35,078 bases of DNA from Leucobacter komagatae (GTDB lineage: Bacteria > Actinomycetota > Actinomycetes > Actinomycetales > Microbacteriaceae): assembly GCF_000834055.1 (NCBI RefSeq), contig NZ_JXSQ01000028.1, positions 1 through 35,078 of the forward strand. Reading direction: 5' to 3'. This document shows positions 25,123-32,092 of the stretch, in pieces. A model generated the notes under the pieces. That model worked only from the letters and a program-made list of their open reading frames with translations. It did no database searches and had not been told where the DNA came from. Positions within the stretch are counted from its first letter, which is position 1. Each line of letters opens with the position of its first letter. The translations under genes and the position numbers were made by a program.

Positions 25123-26723
25123 CTACGCATTCCTTCCTCGCCCCGCGCGTGCGCCCCGCCCTACGCCCCTCGATTCCAGCCCTCACGTTCGCGGTGATCG
25201 GCGCAACGCTCGCGGGCGTCGCCGGCCTCGCGGCCACGTGGGGCGTCGTCTCGATGATCGCCGATCCCTCGCCAGGCACGGCCGCCGCTGTCTGCGTCGC
25301 GCTGCTGCTCGCTGCGGCGCTCTCAGCCGCAGCGTCCTGGCTCGCGCACGCGGCAGAGGCGAAGTTCGATGCGAGGCTCAGGCGCGAAATCGCAGCGCAC
25401 ACGCTCCGGCTCCCAGCGACACGGCTGAGCACGTTCACGACGGATCGACTGCGCAGGCTCGTGTCCGACGACGTCGCGGCCCTGCACCACATGGTCGCGC
25501 ACCTGCCCGCCGAGCTCGCGACCATGATCGTCGTACCGCTCTGCGCCGTCGCACTGCTGCTCGCGCTCGCGGGCCCGCTCGCGCTGCTCGCACTCATCCC
25601 CGGGGTCATCGCCGCGATCGCGTACCTCGCGGTGCTGCCGAAGCTCTCCGCGAGGCACGGCGAGGAGCGCGGCCGCGTGATGGGCGAGATCACGACCGCG
25701 GTCGACGACTACGCGTGTGGGATCCACATCTTCCGCAGCTTCGGCGCGGCCAGCGGCGCGCTCGCCGACTACAGCGACGCGACCGACCGCTTCACGAGCG
25801 GCATGGTCACCTGGGTGAAGCGCGTCGCCACCCCGGCCGCGGTCGCGGTCGCGCTGCTGCAGGCAGTCGCGAGCTACGCGATCGCGTACGCGGTCGGCGC
25901 GTCGGGCGACACGGCGACGCTCGCCGCGATCCTGCTCCTCAGCCTCGCGCTCGTCACGCCGGCGCTGCGCCTCGGGCACGGCCTCGACTACGTCGCGAGC
26001 GGCAGGGCGGCCGCGACGCGCATCGGCGAGCTGCTCGCCGAGCCACTGCTCCCCCGCGGCGACGCCGCGTTCGCTGACGACGGCTCGGGGGTGCTCGCCG
26101 AGGGCCTCTCGCTCGCGCGGGGCGACCGCCAGTTGCTCGCGCCTGTCACCCTGCGCGCCCCTGCAGGCGCGATCACCGCCATCACCGGCCCGAGCGGTGC
26201 GGGGAAGAGCACGATCCTCCGGCTGCTCGCAGGCCTCGAATCGCCAACCACGGGCACGGTGCGCATCGGAGGCACCAACCTCGCTGCCCTGAGCGAGGAC
26301 GCGCTGGCGGGCGCCGCGATCCTCATCCCGCAGGCCGTCCCGCCGCTCTCGGCGACGGTGCTCGACAATCTGCGGCTCGTCGCCCCGGCGGCCACCGCGG
26401 CCGACTGCGCTGCCGCCCTCGGCCGGGCCCAGCTCGACGCGCCCCTCTCCGCGGAAGCTCGCACGCTCTCGGGCGGCGAGCGACAGCGGCTCGCGCTCGC
26501 GCGCGCGTTCCTCTCGCCGGCGGCCGTGATTCTCGCGGACGAACCCACGAGCGCGCTCGACGACGCCACGGCCGAGCGGCTCTGGGTCGAGCTCGAGCGG
26601 CTGGCCCGCGACAACGGCCGAGCGGTAGTCGTCGTCACCCACGATCCGCGGCTCGCCTGCCGCGCCGACACTCGCTGCGCGATCGCAGCCGCACAGCCCG
26701 CCACGGAAGGGCCTGCACGATGA
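25116..26723 (+). CDS. IrtA-like ABC half-transporter (membrane domain plus ATPase)
   Basis: The 535-residue protein has a six-helix exporter-type membrane domain (about 20-300) fused to an ATPase. The ATPase has Walker A GPSGAGKST at 358-366, the signature LSGGERQR, Walker B VILADEPTSALDD and the switch histidine in VVVTHDPRLA. Pairing with a second half-transporter and a siderophore-interacting protein, under an iron box, matches the IrtAB type, which despite an exporter fold imports siderophores in mycobacteria. Efflux of a siderophore is the alternative. Unlike mycobacterial IrtA it lacks a fused SIP domain; a separate gene supplies it. The GTG start at 25116 follows the -10 by seven bases. 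The gene ends with an ATGA overlap. Confidence 0.87.
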   Translation: MTTTHSFLAPRVRPALRPSIPALTFAVIGATLAGVAGLAATWGVVSMIADPSPGTAAAVCVALLLAAALSAAASWLAHAAEAKFDARLRREIAAHTLRLPATRLSTFTTDRLRRLVSDDVAALHHMVAHLPAELATMIVVPLCAVALLLALAGPLALLALIPGVIAAIAYLAVLPKLSARHGEERGRVMGEITTAVDDYACGIHIFRSFGAASGALADYSDATDRFTSGMVTWVKRVATPAAVAVALLQAVASYAIAYAVGASGDTATLAAILLLSLALVTPALRLGHGLDYVASGRAAATRIGELLAEPLLPRGDAAFADDGSGVLAEGLSLARGDRQLLAPVTLRAPAGAITAITGPSGAGKSTILRLLAGLESPTTGTVRIGGTNLAALSEDALAGAAILIPQAVPPLSATVLDNLRLVAPAATAADCAAALGRAQLDAPLSAEARTLSGGERQRLALARAFLSPAAVILADEPTSALDDATAERLWVELERLARDNGRAVVVVTHDPRLACRADTRCAIAAAQPATEGPAR

Positions 26724-28405
26724 GCGACACGAAGGGCATGCAGACGCCGCAGGCCGAGAAGCCCCGCGCGCAGGGATCGGCCGGGTCGGGATCCCCCGCT
26801 GGATCTTCTACACCGGGATACACCGGACCGGGATCCCCCGCCCTACCGCGAGCTGCCCGCCGCAGGCTCGCACTCGTCGCGGCCGGGTGGGCGCTCGTCG
26901 CGCTCGTCGAGGTCGCGGCGTACACGTGCCTCGCGCTCGCGATCCGCGACGGCGGCAGCATCGCCCTCGTGCTCACGGTCGCCGCCGCCTCGCTGCTCGT
27001 GACAGTGCTCGTGTCGCGCGCGGGCTACCTCGCGGGCGCGCGCCTCGCTGGCGACCTCTACGCGGGCCTCGGCGGAGCGCTCAACCGCGCGAAGCTCTCC
27101 TGGTTCACGCCCGCGAACCGAGCCCTCGTCACGACAACGTCGGGGCGCGCGATCCCCTCGCTCATGAGCGTTCCAGCGCATCAGCTCCAGCTGCTCGTGC
27201 TCTCGCCGCTCATCCCGCTGCTGCTCGTCGGCGCGGTGTGGATCGTCGCGGGCGCTCAAACTGCCCTGCTCGTGCTCGGGCTGCTGCTTGCCGCGCTCGC
27301 CGTGCAGGCACTCGCGCAGCGGGCGCTCGCGCGCTCAGACGCGAACCGGCACGAGCTCGAGACGGCAGCGACCGCGGCAACCGTCGAGCTCGTCGAACAC
27401 CTCGAGCTGCTGCGCACCGCCGCGGGGCCCACCCGGGCGCTTGAGCGGGCGGAAGCCGCGTGGGCCGAGCAGGAGCGCGCAATGGCCCGCACCAACCGGG
27501 CCGCAGCACCGGCAACGCTCCTCTCGGCGATCGCGAGCGCGCTCCCCCTCGCCGGGGCGCTGCTGTTCCTCACGGCGACGGGCGGCTTCGCCGAGCCAGC
27601 CGCCGCGCTCGCCCTGCTCGTGCTCACCGCGCGCGCGAGCGCCCCCATCGATGACCTCGCGCTCAGCGGCATCGCGCTCAGCGAGCTTCGCGCCCACACC
27701 GACGCCTACCGCGCGGTGCTCGGCGCGCCTGCGCTGCCCGCGCGCGCTGATACCGGCCCGCGGGCGCCAGCCGGACACGACATCAGCGTCCGCGGCCTCA
27801 GCCAGGCTCCCGTGCTAGACGGTGTCACCGCGAGCATCCCGGCCGGGGCCCGCATCCACGTCACGGGCCCGAGCGGTTCAGGCAAGAGCACGCTCCTCGG
27901 CCTGCTCCTGCGCTTCGACGACCCTGCCGGGGGCGAGATCACGCTCGGCGGCGTGCCGCTCACGGCACTGAGCGAGGCCGACATCACGAGCCGCGTTGCC
28001 TACGTTCCGCAGGATCCCATCGTGTTCACCGGGTCCCTCGCCGACAACATTCGGCTCGGGGATCCCGCCGCATCAGAGGAAGAGCTCGCCGCGGCAGCCG
28101 CCGGGGCACAGCTCACCGAGGTCGTCGCACGCGATCCACTCGGCATCCACCAGCCCGTCGGCACGCACGGCCAGCGCCTCTCGGGCGGCGAGCGCCAGCG
28201 CGTTGCGATCGCCAGGGCGCTCCTGAAGCGCGCCCCCGTGCTCATCCTCGACGAGGCAACCTCGGCCCTCGACGAGCACACCGAGATGCTCGTCGCCGGG
28301 GCATTCGCTGCGCTCGACTGCACGCTCGTGTTCGTCACGCACCGCGACCCGAGCATCTGGCACCCCGACCACACGATCACCCTGGAAGGACCCCCCACCG
28401 CATGA
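26720..28405 (+). CDS. IrtB-like ABC half-transporter (membrane domain plus ATPase)
   Basis: The 561-residue protein is the partner of the preceding one. A 45-residue N-terminal Pro/Gly/Ser-rich cytoplasmic extension (GSPAGSSTPGYTGPGSPALP), encoded in part by a 13-bp direct repeat CGGGATCCCCCGC at 26787 and 26829, precedes six membrane helices (about 50-315). The ATPase follows, with Walker A GPSGSGKST at 383-391, LSGGERQR, VLILDEATSALDE and VTHRDP. It probably forms a heterodimer with the IrtA-like protein. Start and end both overlap neighbours by 4 bases (ATGA each), so all three rightward genes are coupled. Confidence 0.87.
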   Translation: MSDTKGMQTPQAEKPRAQGSAGSGSPAGSSTPGYTGPGSPALPRAARRRLALVAAGWALVALVEVAAYTCLALAIRDGGSIALVLTVAAASLLVTVLVSRAGYLAGARLAGDLYAGLGGALNRAKLSWFTPANRALVTTTSGRAIPSLMSVPAHQLQLLVLSPLIPLLLVGAVWIVAGAQTALLVLGLLLAALAVQALAQRALARSDANRHELETAATAATVELVEHLELLRTAAGPTRALERAEAAWAEQERAMARTNRAAAPATLLSAIASALPLAGALLFLTATGGFAEPAAALALLVLTARASAPIDDLALSGIALSELRAHTDAYRAVLGAPALPARADTGPRAPAGHDISVRGLSQAPVLDGVTASIPAGARIHVTGPSGSGKSTLLGLLLRFDDPAGGEITLGGVPLTALSEADITSRVAYVPQDPIVFTGSLADNIRLGDPAASEEELAAAAAGAQLTEVVARDPLGIHQPVGTHGQRLSGGERQRVAIARALLKRAPVLILDEATSALDEHTEMLVAGAFAALDCTLVFVTHRDPSIWHPDHTITLEGPPTA

Positions 28406-29352
28406 CCACGATCCGACACCGCATCAGGGAGCTCAGCCAGCGCTCCCGCCTCCCCATCTCGGCGACGGCAACAGTGACTGCCGTTCGCGCCCTGAGCCCG
28501 AGCTACACACGGGTGACGGTTGTCGCGCCCGAGTTCGCCGACTACAAACCGACGCTGCCAGCCGACGGGATCAAGGTCGCGCTGCCAGGCAGCGACGGGG
28601 CACCCGAGCTGCGGGCGATGACGGTGTCGCACCGGCCCGCCCCCGACACGATCGAGTTCGACGCGCTGCGGCACGAGGGCGGGATCCTCTCCCCCTGGCT
28701 CGCTACCGTACAACCCGGCGAGCGGATCGAGGTGCACGCCGTGCGCCGCGAGCACGCGATCGGCGACGGCGTGACGGCACACCTCATCGTCGCCGACGCG
28801 AGCGCGCTCCCGGCCGCGGCCTCGATCGTGCGCGCGATCCCCTCCGAGCATCGCGTGTACGCCCTGCTGCACGCGCCGACCACAGCAGACGCGGCCGCGC
28901 TCATCCCCGAACACCCGGGACTCGAGGTCTCGCTCCGAACCGGGGAGGCCTGGGATGCCGGGGAGCTGCGATCCGAACTCGTCGAGCTGCTGGCGCGCAT
29001 CCCGGGCGGGCGCGCTGGGAGCGGTAGTGCTGGGGTTGGTTCTGGTGCTGGTTCAGTTTCCTGGGTTGGTGCTGACGCTGGTGCTGGTGCTGGTGCTGGT
29101 ATTGGTGCTGGCGCGCTGCAGAGCTGGGTTGCCGCCGAGGCCGCGGTCACCGCGTCCGCGCGCCGCGCGATCGCAGCGCACGGACATCACCGGGACAACC
29201 TGTTTGCGGCCGCCTACTGGAGCGCGTCGAGCGACAGCACGGCGCGAGACGAGCGGATCCGGGCCGCCTTCGGCCGAGCGATACAACTGCAGGCAGACCT
29301 CGCCGACCCCGAGACGCGGGCCGCGGTTGAGGCCGAAGCCGACACGGTGTAG
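28402..29352 (+). CDS. Siderophore-interacting protein (FAD/NAD(P)H ferric-siderophore reductase)
   Basis: The 316-residue protein has an N-terminal FAD-binding barrel (about 15-130) and a C-terminal SIP/NAD(P)H domain (about 130-300; VTAHLIVADASALPAAASI and later FAAAYW). Such proteins reduce imported ferric siderophores in the cytoplasm to release iron, which fits its place after the IrtAB-like genes. Two features are odd. The FAD motif RxYT/S reads RAMT, with Met for the flavin-stacking Tyr. A Gly/Ala-rich insert occupies about 205-237, just before SWVAAEAA; it is encoded mostly by GGT, GCT and GTT codons, unlike the G/C-ending codons around it. ATGA overlap fixes the start. Confidence 0.88.
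   Translation: MTTIRHRIRELSQRSRLPISATATVTAVRALSPSYTRVTVVAPEFADYKPTLPADGIKVALPGSDGAPELRAMTVSHRPAPDTIEFDALRHEGGILSPWLATVQPGERIEVHAVRREHAIGDGVTAHLIVADASALPAAASIVRAIPSEHRVYALLHAPTTADAAALIPEHPGLEVSLRTGEAWDAGELRSELVELLARIPGGRAGSGSAGVGSGAGSVSWVGADAGAGAGAGIGAGALQSWVAAEAAVTASARRAIAAHGHHRDNLFAAAYWSASSDSTARDERIRAAFGRAIQLQADLADPETRAAVEAEADTV
29014..29112 (+). repeat. GGTGCT-type low-complexity repeat inside the SIP gene
   Basis: Across 33 codons most end in T (GGT, GCT, GTT, AGT, TCT, ATT), with the hexamer GGTGCT repeated in tandem near 29069-29110. The flanking codons end in G or C. The repeat stays in frame and encodes a Gly-Ala linker. Confidence 0.85.
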
Positions 29353-29460
29353 TTGGCGGCCGATGCTGTCTAGGTCGCAGCCGATGCGGGTGTGGCCGCA
29401 ACACACCCGACGGCGTCGTGCGCGGGCCGCAATGTCTGAGGTTCGCTCTAGAGTCGCCGC

Positions 29461-29922
29461 ATGAGCAACGAGTCAGCCCCAGCAGAGATCGCAGCGTGGC
29501 GCAGCATCGCCAGCACCCCGTCGGCAGTCAGACTCCCACCGGTGTTCATCACAGGCCCGGCGCGCACCCGCCCGGGCGTGACGGCCCGCGTCTCGCTGAC
29601 CCGCGATCACGCGGCCGAGTTCTTCGCAGCTGACGTGTTCTCGGGGCGCGACGTCCTCATCCTGTCGTCGTCGCTGTGGGACACGAGGGCGTCGCGTCGA
29701 GTGGCGGCCGACCGCGGCGTCACGCTCGACTTCGCCGCACGCTTCCTCTCGGCCGCGGCCGCCGCGGCAGTGTTCGACTACCCGCTCGCGCTCGACCCGC
29801 AGGTGCACTACGGGCTCATCCTTGTCGACGCCGAGCAGCGGCCGGTCCGCCCGAGCGCGGGACAGGCCGAGGCCCTCGAGCGGTCCCGCCGCGGCTCGGC
29901 CGCTTCGCTGGTCGCGCACTAG
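29461..29922 (+). CDS. Hypothetical protein, 153 residues
   Basis: I do not recognise a family. The frame has the G/C-rich third positions of real genes here. The protein looks soluble, with alternating strands and helices: VFITGPARTRPGVTARVSLT, DVLILSSSLWDTRASRRVAA, a run of Ala around 96-103, and HYGLILVDAEQRPV. No signal peptide or membrane span is visible. The ATG at 29461 has no clear ribosome site, but TAGAGT ends six bases before it, so a leaderless mRNA is possible. It lies 108 bases after the SIP gene on the same strand; a link to iron metabolism is not shown. The gap 29353-29460 holds nothing else I can see. Confidence 0.6.
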   Translation: MSNESAPAEIAAWRSIASTPSAVRLPPVFITGPARTRPGVTARVSLTRDHAAEFFAADVFSGRDVLILSSSLWDTRASRRVAADRGVTLDFAARFLSAAAAAAVFDYPLALDPQVHYGLILVDAEQRPVRPSAGQAEALERSRRGSAASLVAH

Positions 29923-30054
29923 CCGGGGCGGGCCCGGGGCGACGCCTGCGCCGCTGAGCGCCGTGCCGCCGCGGGCTGCCGTGGCTGCGGGCCGCCAGGG
30001 CTGCGGGCTTCCGTGCCGGTTAACTGCCGCGTCCCGAAACCGACCTTTACCGCC

Positions 30055-30111
30055 GAGCCCGGCCCGAGTTTCGCGAAGTTTCAGCCGCGTTCGGAGGCAA
30101 GGGCCGGGCTC
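30055..30111. repeat. 11-bp inverted repeat with 35-base spacer
   Basis: GAGCCCGGCCC (30055-30065) and GGGCCGGGCTC (30101-30111) are perfect reverse complements. The spacer itself contains TTCGCGAA, a smaller palindrome. It could be a large stem-loop or part of a convergent terminator. Confidence 0.6.
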
Positions 30112-30190
30112 ACCGTTCGGGGGAGCCGGAGTCGGTGAGCCCGCACGACCCGCCTCGGACCGGCTCGGCCCGTCTAAGCTCGGCTCCGCG

Positions 30191-30210
30191 CGACTCGACT
30201 CGACTCGACT
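30191..30210. repeat. Four tandem CGACT units
   Basis: CGACT is repeated four times without interruption in an intergenic region, between the hypothetical gene and the HhH gene. It is a simple short tandem repeat and not a CRISPR. Confidence 0.8.
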
Positions 30211-30262
30211 TGGCACGGCGCCGCACGGCACGGTCCGCCGATGAGTCCACAGTGAAGCGCGG

Positions 30263-30478
30263 CTACGGCTCCCGCAGCGCACGCCCGCCGGCTGCGAGCG
30301 CCGCTTCGAGCAGGCGCACGGCCTTCGGCCCCACGCCGTGCAGCGCGAGCAGCTCGCGTCGGCTCATCGCTTCAACCTGCGCGAGCGAGTCGACCCCGAC
30401 ATGAAGCAGCGCCGACGTCGCCGGCCTACCGATCTTCGGCAGGTCGCCGATCTGCTCAGGGACATCTCGCGTCGACAT
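30263..30478 (-). CDS. Small helix-hairpin-helix protein
   Basis: The 71-residue protein contains two helix-hairpin-helix-like elements: IGDLPKIGRPATSALLHVGV and the clearer LLALHGVGPKAVRLLEAAL. HhH motifs bind DNA backbone non-specifically; small solitary HhH proteins are common and mostly uncharacterised. ATG at 30478 was chosen because TACAAT lies a few bases upstream, giving a leaderless message, and because the longer frame to 31066 runs opposite the GNAT gene. It is divergent from the GNAT acetyltransferase with a 64-base gap. Function unknown. Confidence 0.75.
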   Translation of the reverse strand: MSTRDVPEQIGDLPKIGRPATSALLHVGVDSLAQVEAMSRRELLALHGVGPKAVRLLEAALAAGGRALREP

Positions 30479-30542
30479 ACGCCGATTGTAGTTCGCGGCA
30501 AGCTGTCTCGGTAGACTGCTGAACCGAAAGAAAGGCCTCGCC

Positions 30543-31355
30543 ATCACCACCCCCGATCCAGTATCCCAGTACGTCGAGACCCACGTTGCCCGCGCGACCG
30601 AAGCGCACGTTTCCGAGGAGCTCGCTTGGTTCCGCACGGGTGCCCCGCACGCGGAACTCAACGGGGTGCTGCGCGCGACGGCCGGGCGGATCGACGACGC
30701 GCTCGATGCGCTCACTGATCTACCCGCGCTATGGCATTCCTGGCCGCACCGCCCGGCCTGGAATATCGAGGACGAGCTGACCGCGCGTGGCTTCGTGTTC
30801 GAGGAAGAGGAGCCGCTCATGACGCTGCGATTCCCCCCGGCCAAGAATGCACAGACCGATATCGGGCCGGCGGTCGCGCCAGCACCAGCTCGAGCCGCAG
30901 CAGTAGCCGGAAAAAAGGCACCCCACCCCCTCGAGTCGCCGCTTGGGCCCGCGAGCATCCGCCTGGTCGACGGCGAGGAGGCCCTACTCGCGTGGGAAGA
31001 GCTCTGGACAGGCAGCGCCTCCGATCCTGCCGTCCACGCAGCGCTCGCGGCTGCCGGCCTCGGCACGCACCGCGTCGCGCATCACTTCGTGGCGGAGGTG
31101 GACGGCAGCTTGGTCGGCTGCGGGGCTGCGGTCGTCGCTCGCGCGACCGTCGCCGTGGAGCACATCGTCACTGCCGCCACCCACAGGAGGCGCGGTATTG
31201 GCGCGCAACTCACGGGGGCCGCACTGGCAATCGGACGCGACCACGGCGCAACTACCGCGATCCTCACCGCGTCACCGGACGGCGCGGCTCTCTACCACCG
31301 GCTCGGGTTCGTCGACCGCGAGCCGGTCAGGCGATTCGTCGCCCCAGGACGCTGA
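30543..31355 (+). CDS. GNAT-family N-acetyltransferase with apparent ATC start
   Basis: The 270-residue protein has an N-terminal helical region (THVARATEAHVSEELAWFRTG and onward), a Pro/Ala-rich hinge (about 108-138) and a C-terminal GNAT domain. The acetyl-CoA loop is THRRRGIGAQLTGAAL, followed by ASPDGAALYHRLGFV. It likely acetylates a small molecule or protein; the substrate is unknown. The frame is open upstream only to a TAG at 30489, and no ATG, GTG or TTG lies in it until GTG at 30666. That GTG would discard about 41 well-composed residues. A GAAAGAAAGG ribosome site ends seven bases before ATC at 30543, which would start Ile/Met-Thr-Thr-Pro. So either ATC initiates or an original ATG has changed. 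The alternative start is 30666. Confidence 0.72.
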   Translation: MTTPDPVSQYVETHVARATEAHVSEELAWFRTGAPHAELNGVLRATAGRIDDALDALTDLPALWHSWPHRPAWNIEDELTARGFVFEEEEPLMTLRFPPAKNAQTDIGPAVAPAPARAAAVAGKKAPHPLESPLGPASIRLVDGEEALLAWEELWTGSASDPAVHAALAAAGLGTHRVAHHFVAEVDGSLVGCGAAVVARATVAVEHIVTAATHRRRGIGAQLTGAALAIGRDHGATTAILTASPDGAALYHRLGFVDREPVRRFVAPGR

Positions 31356-31357
31356 GC

Positions 31358-31389
31358 GCGCCGAAGCGCCGAAACGCCGAAACGCCTAA
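31358..31389. repeat. Four 8-bp tandem units between convergent genes
   Basis: Units start at 31358, 31366, 31374 and 31382 and follow (G/A)CGCC(G/T)AA. The array occupies most of the 50-base gap between the convergent GNAT and Lrp gene ends. Confidence 0.75.
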
Positions 31390-31405
31390 GCGTCGAGCCC
31401 ACCCG

Positions 31406-31966
31406 CTATCCCGCGCCGCCGGCCCGCAGCTCAGCGAGCATCTCGTCGAGGCGGTGCTGCTCGACCCCGGCCGAGCTGTCCGAGAAGAATGCGAGCCGCG
31501 TTTCGGTGAACTCGAGGTCGCTGCGCGCCCACACGTGCTCGGCAATGATGCGCTTGAGGTGGTCGAAGCCGCGGGAGCGGATCCTGAGGATGAGGTCCGA
31601 GGCTCCCGTCACGACCGAGGTTTCCTCGACCTCGGGGATCGCTTGGAGCTCGGTGACGACCTCGTCGCGGCTCACGCCCGTGCGGATCACGACGGAGAGG
31701 TAGGTCGTGAGCGTGTACCCGAGGGCGCGCCAGTCGATGTCGACGCGGTAGCCGCGAATGACGCCTTCCTGCTTCATCTGCGCCATCCGTTCGGAAACCG
31801 CGGGGGCGGTCAGTCCAACCGCGTCAGCGAGACTCTTGAGCGTCGCGCGCGCGTTCTCCTGGAGCATCGCGAGCAGCTTGATGTCCGTCTCGTCTAGCGC
31901 AACGACGGGTGGATCATTGGTGAGCCCGTCCGCGAGATTTCCGAAGGTTGACCTCGTGTTGGTCAT
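31406..31966 (-). CDS. Lrp/AsnC-family transcriptional regulator
   Basis: The 186-residue protein has an N-terminal helix-turn-helix (about 25-75: LDETDIKLLAMLQENARATL, LADAVGLTAPAVSERMAQMK) and a C-terminal RAM/AsnC ligand-binding domain (about 90-165; TTYLSVVIRTGVSR, VVTGASDLILRI). Lrp proteins sense amino acids and often control adjacent transport or catabolic genes. It lies downstream of the NhaC-family antiporter on the same strand, 126 bases away. ATG at 31966 follows GGGAGAG; the frame upstream to 32083 is less likely to be translated. Confidence 0.9.
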   Translation of the reverse strand: MTNTRSTFGNLADGLTNDPPVVALDETDIKLLAMLQENARATLKSLADAVGLTAPAVSERMAQMKQEGVIRGYRVDIDWRALGYTLTTYLSVVIRTGVSRDEVVTELQAIPEVEETSVVTGASDLILRIRSRGFDHLKRIIAEHVWARSDLEFTETRLAFFSDSSAGVEQHRLDEMLAELRAGGAG

Positions 31967-32024
31967 GTGGCGTAGCTCTCCCTCGTGCTTGGACTCGGCC
32001 GAAACATTCTCGGCCCCTTCGAGC

Positions 32025-32030
32025 ATTGTA
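32025..32030 (-). promoter_or_regulatory. Possible -10 element of the Lrp gene
   Basis: TACAAT on the minus strand lies about 60 bases before the Lrp ATG, within the small palindrome TTGTACAA (32026-32033). No convincing -35 is present. Confidence 0.3.
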
Positions 32031-32041
32031 CAAACGACGCT

Positions 32042-32073
32042 GCGGCGGTGAGGCACGCGACGCGCCCCGCCGC
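32042..32073 (-). terminator. GC hairpin after the NhaC-family gene
   Basis: GCGGCGG (32042-32048) pairs with CCGCCGC (32067-32073) around an 18-base loop, 20 bases beyond the antiporter stop. It lacks a T-run. It would separate the antiporter from the Lrp gene. Confidence 0.35.
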
Positions 32074-32092
32074 CACAGCGCACCGCACGTAG

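Larger units (their letters stand above)
29923..30262. other. Structured, repeat-rich intergenic region
   Basis: No gene is supported in these 340 bases. The first part has several GGCTGCGGG-like repeats. Then comes the distant inverted repeat 30055-30111, and finally a run of four CGACT units. Both flanking genes (plus-strand hypothetical, minus-strand HhH) end here, so it is a convergent terminator region. A structured RNA cannot be excluded. Confidence 0.5.

Noticed and set aside
25323..26642. Long open frame antisense to the IrtA-like gene
   Set aside because: Arg/Glu-rich mirror-image composition typical of the opposite strand of a G+C-rich gene; the sense ABC protein has all its motifs.
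26787..26841. 13-bp direct repeat as a possible mobile-element footprint
   Set aside because: It is in frame, encodes the Gly/Ser/Pro linker of the IrtB-like protein, and has no transposase or inverted repeats nearby.
30191..30210. CGACT repeats considered as a CRISPR-like array
   Set aside because: Units are 5 bases and contiguous, without spacers.
29473..30282. 269-codon minus-strand open frame covering the hypothetical gene and the structured gap
   Set aside because: Arg/Gly/Pro-rich low-complexity product without recognisable motifs; the plus-strand frame has better coding composition.
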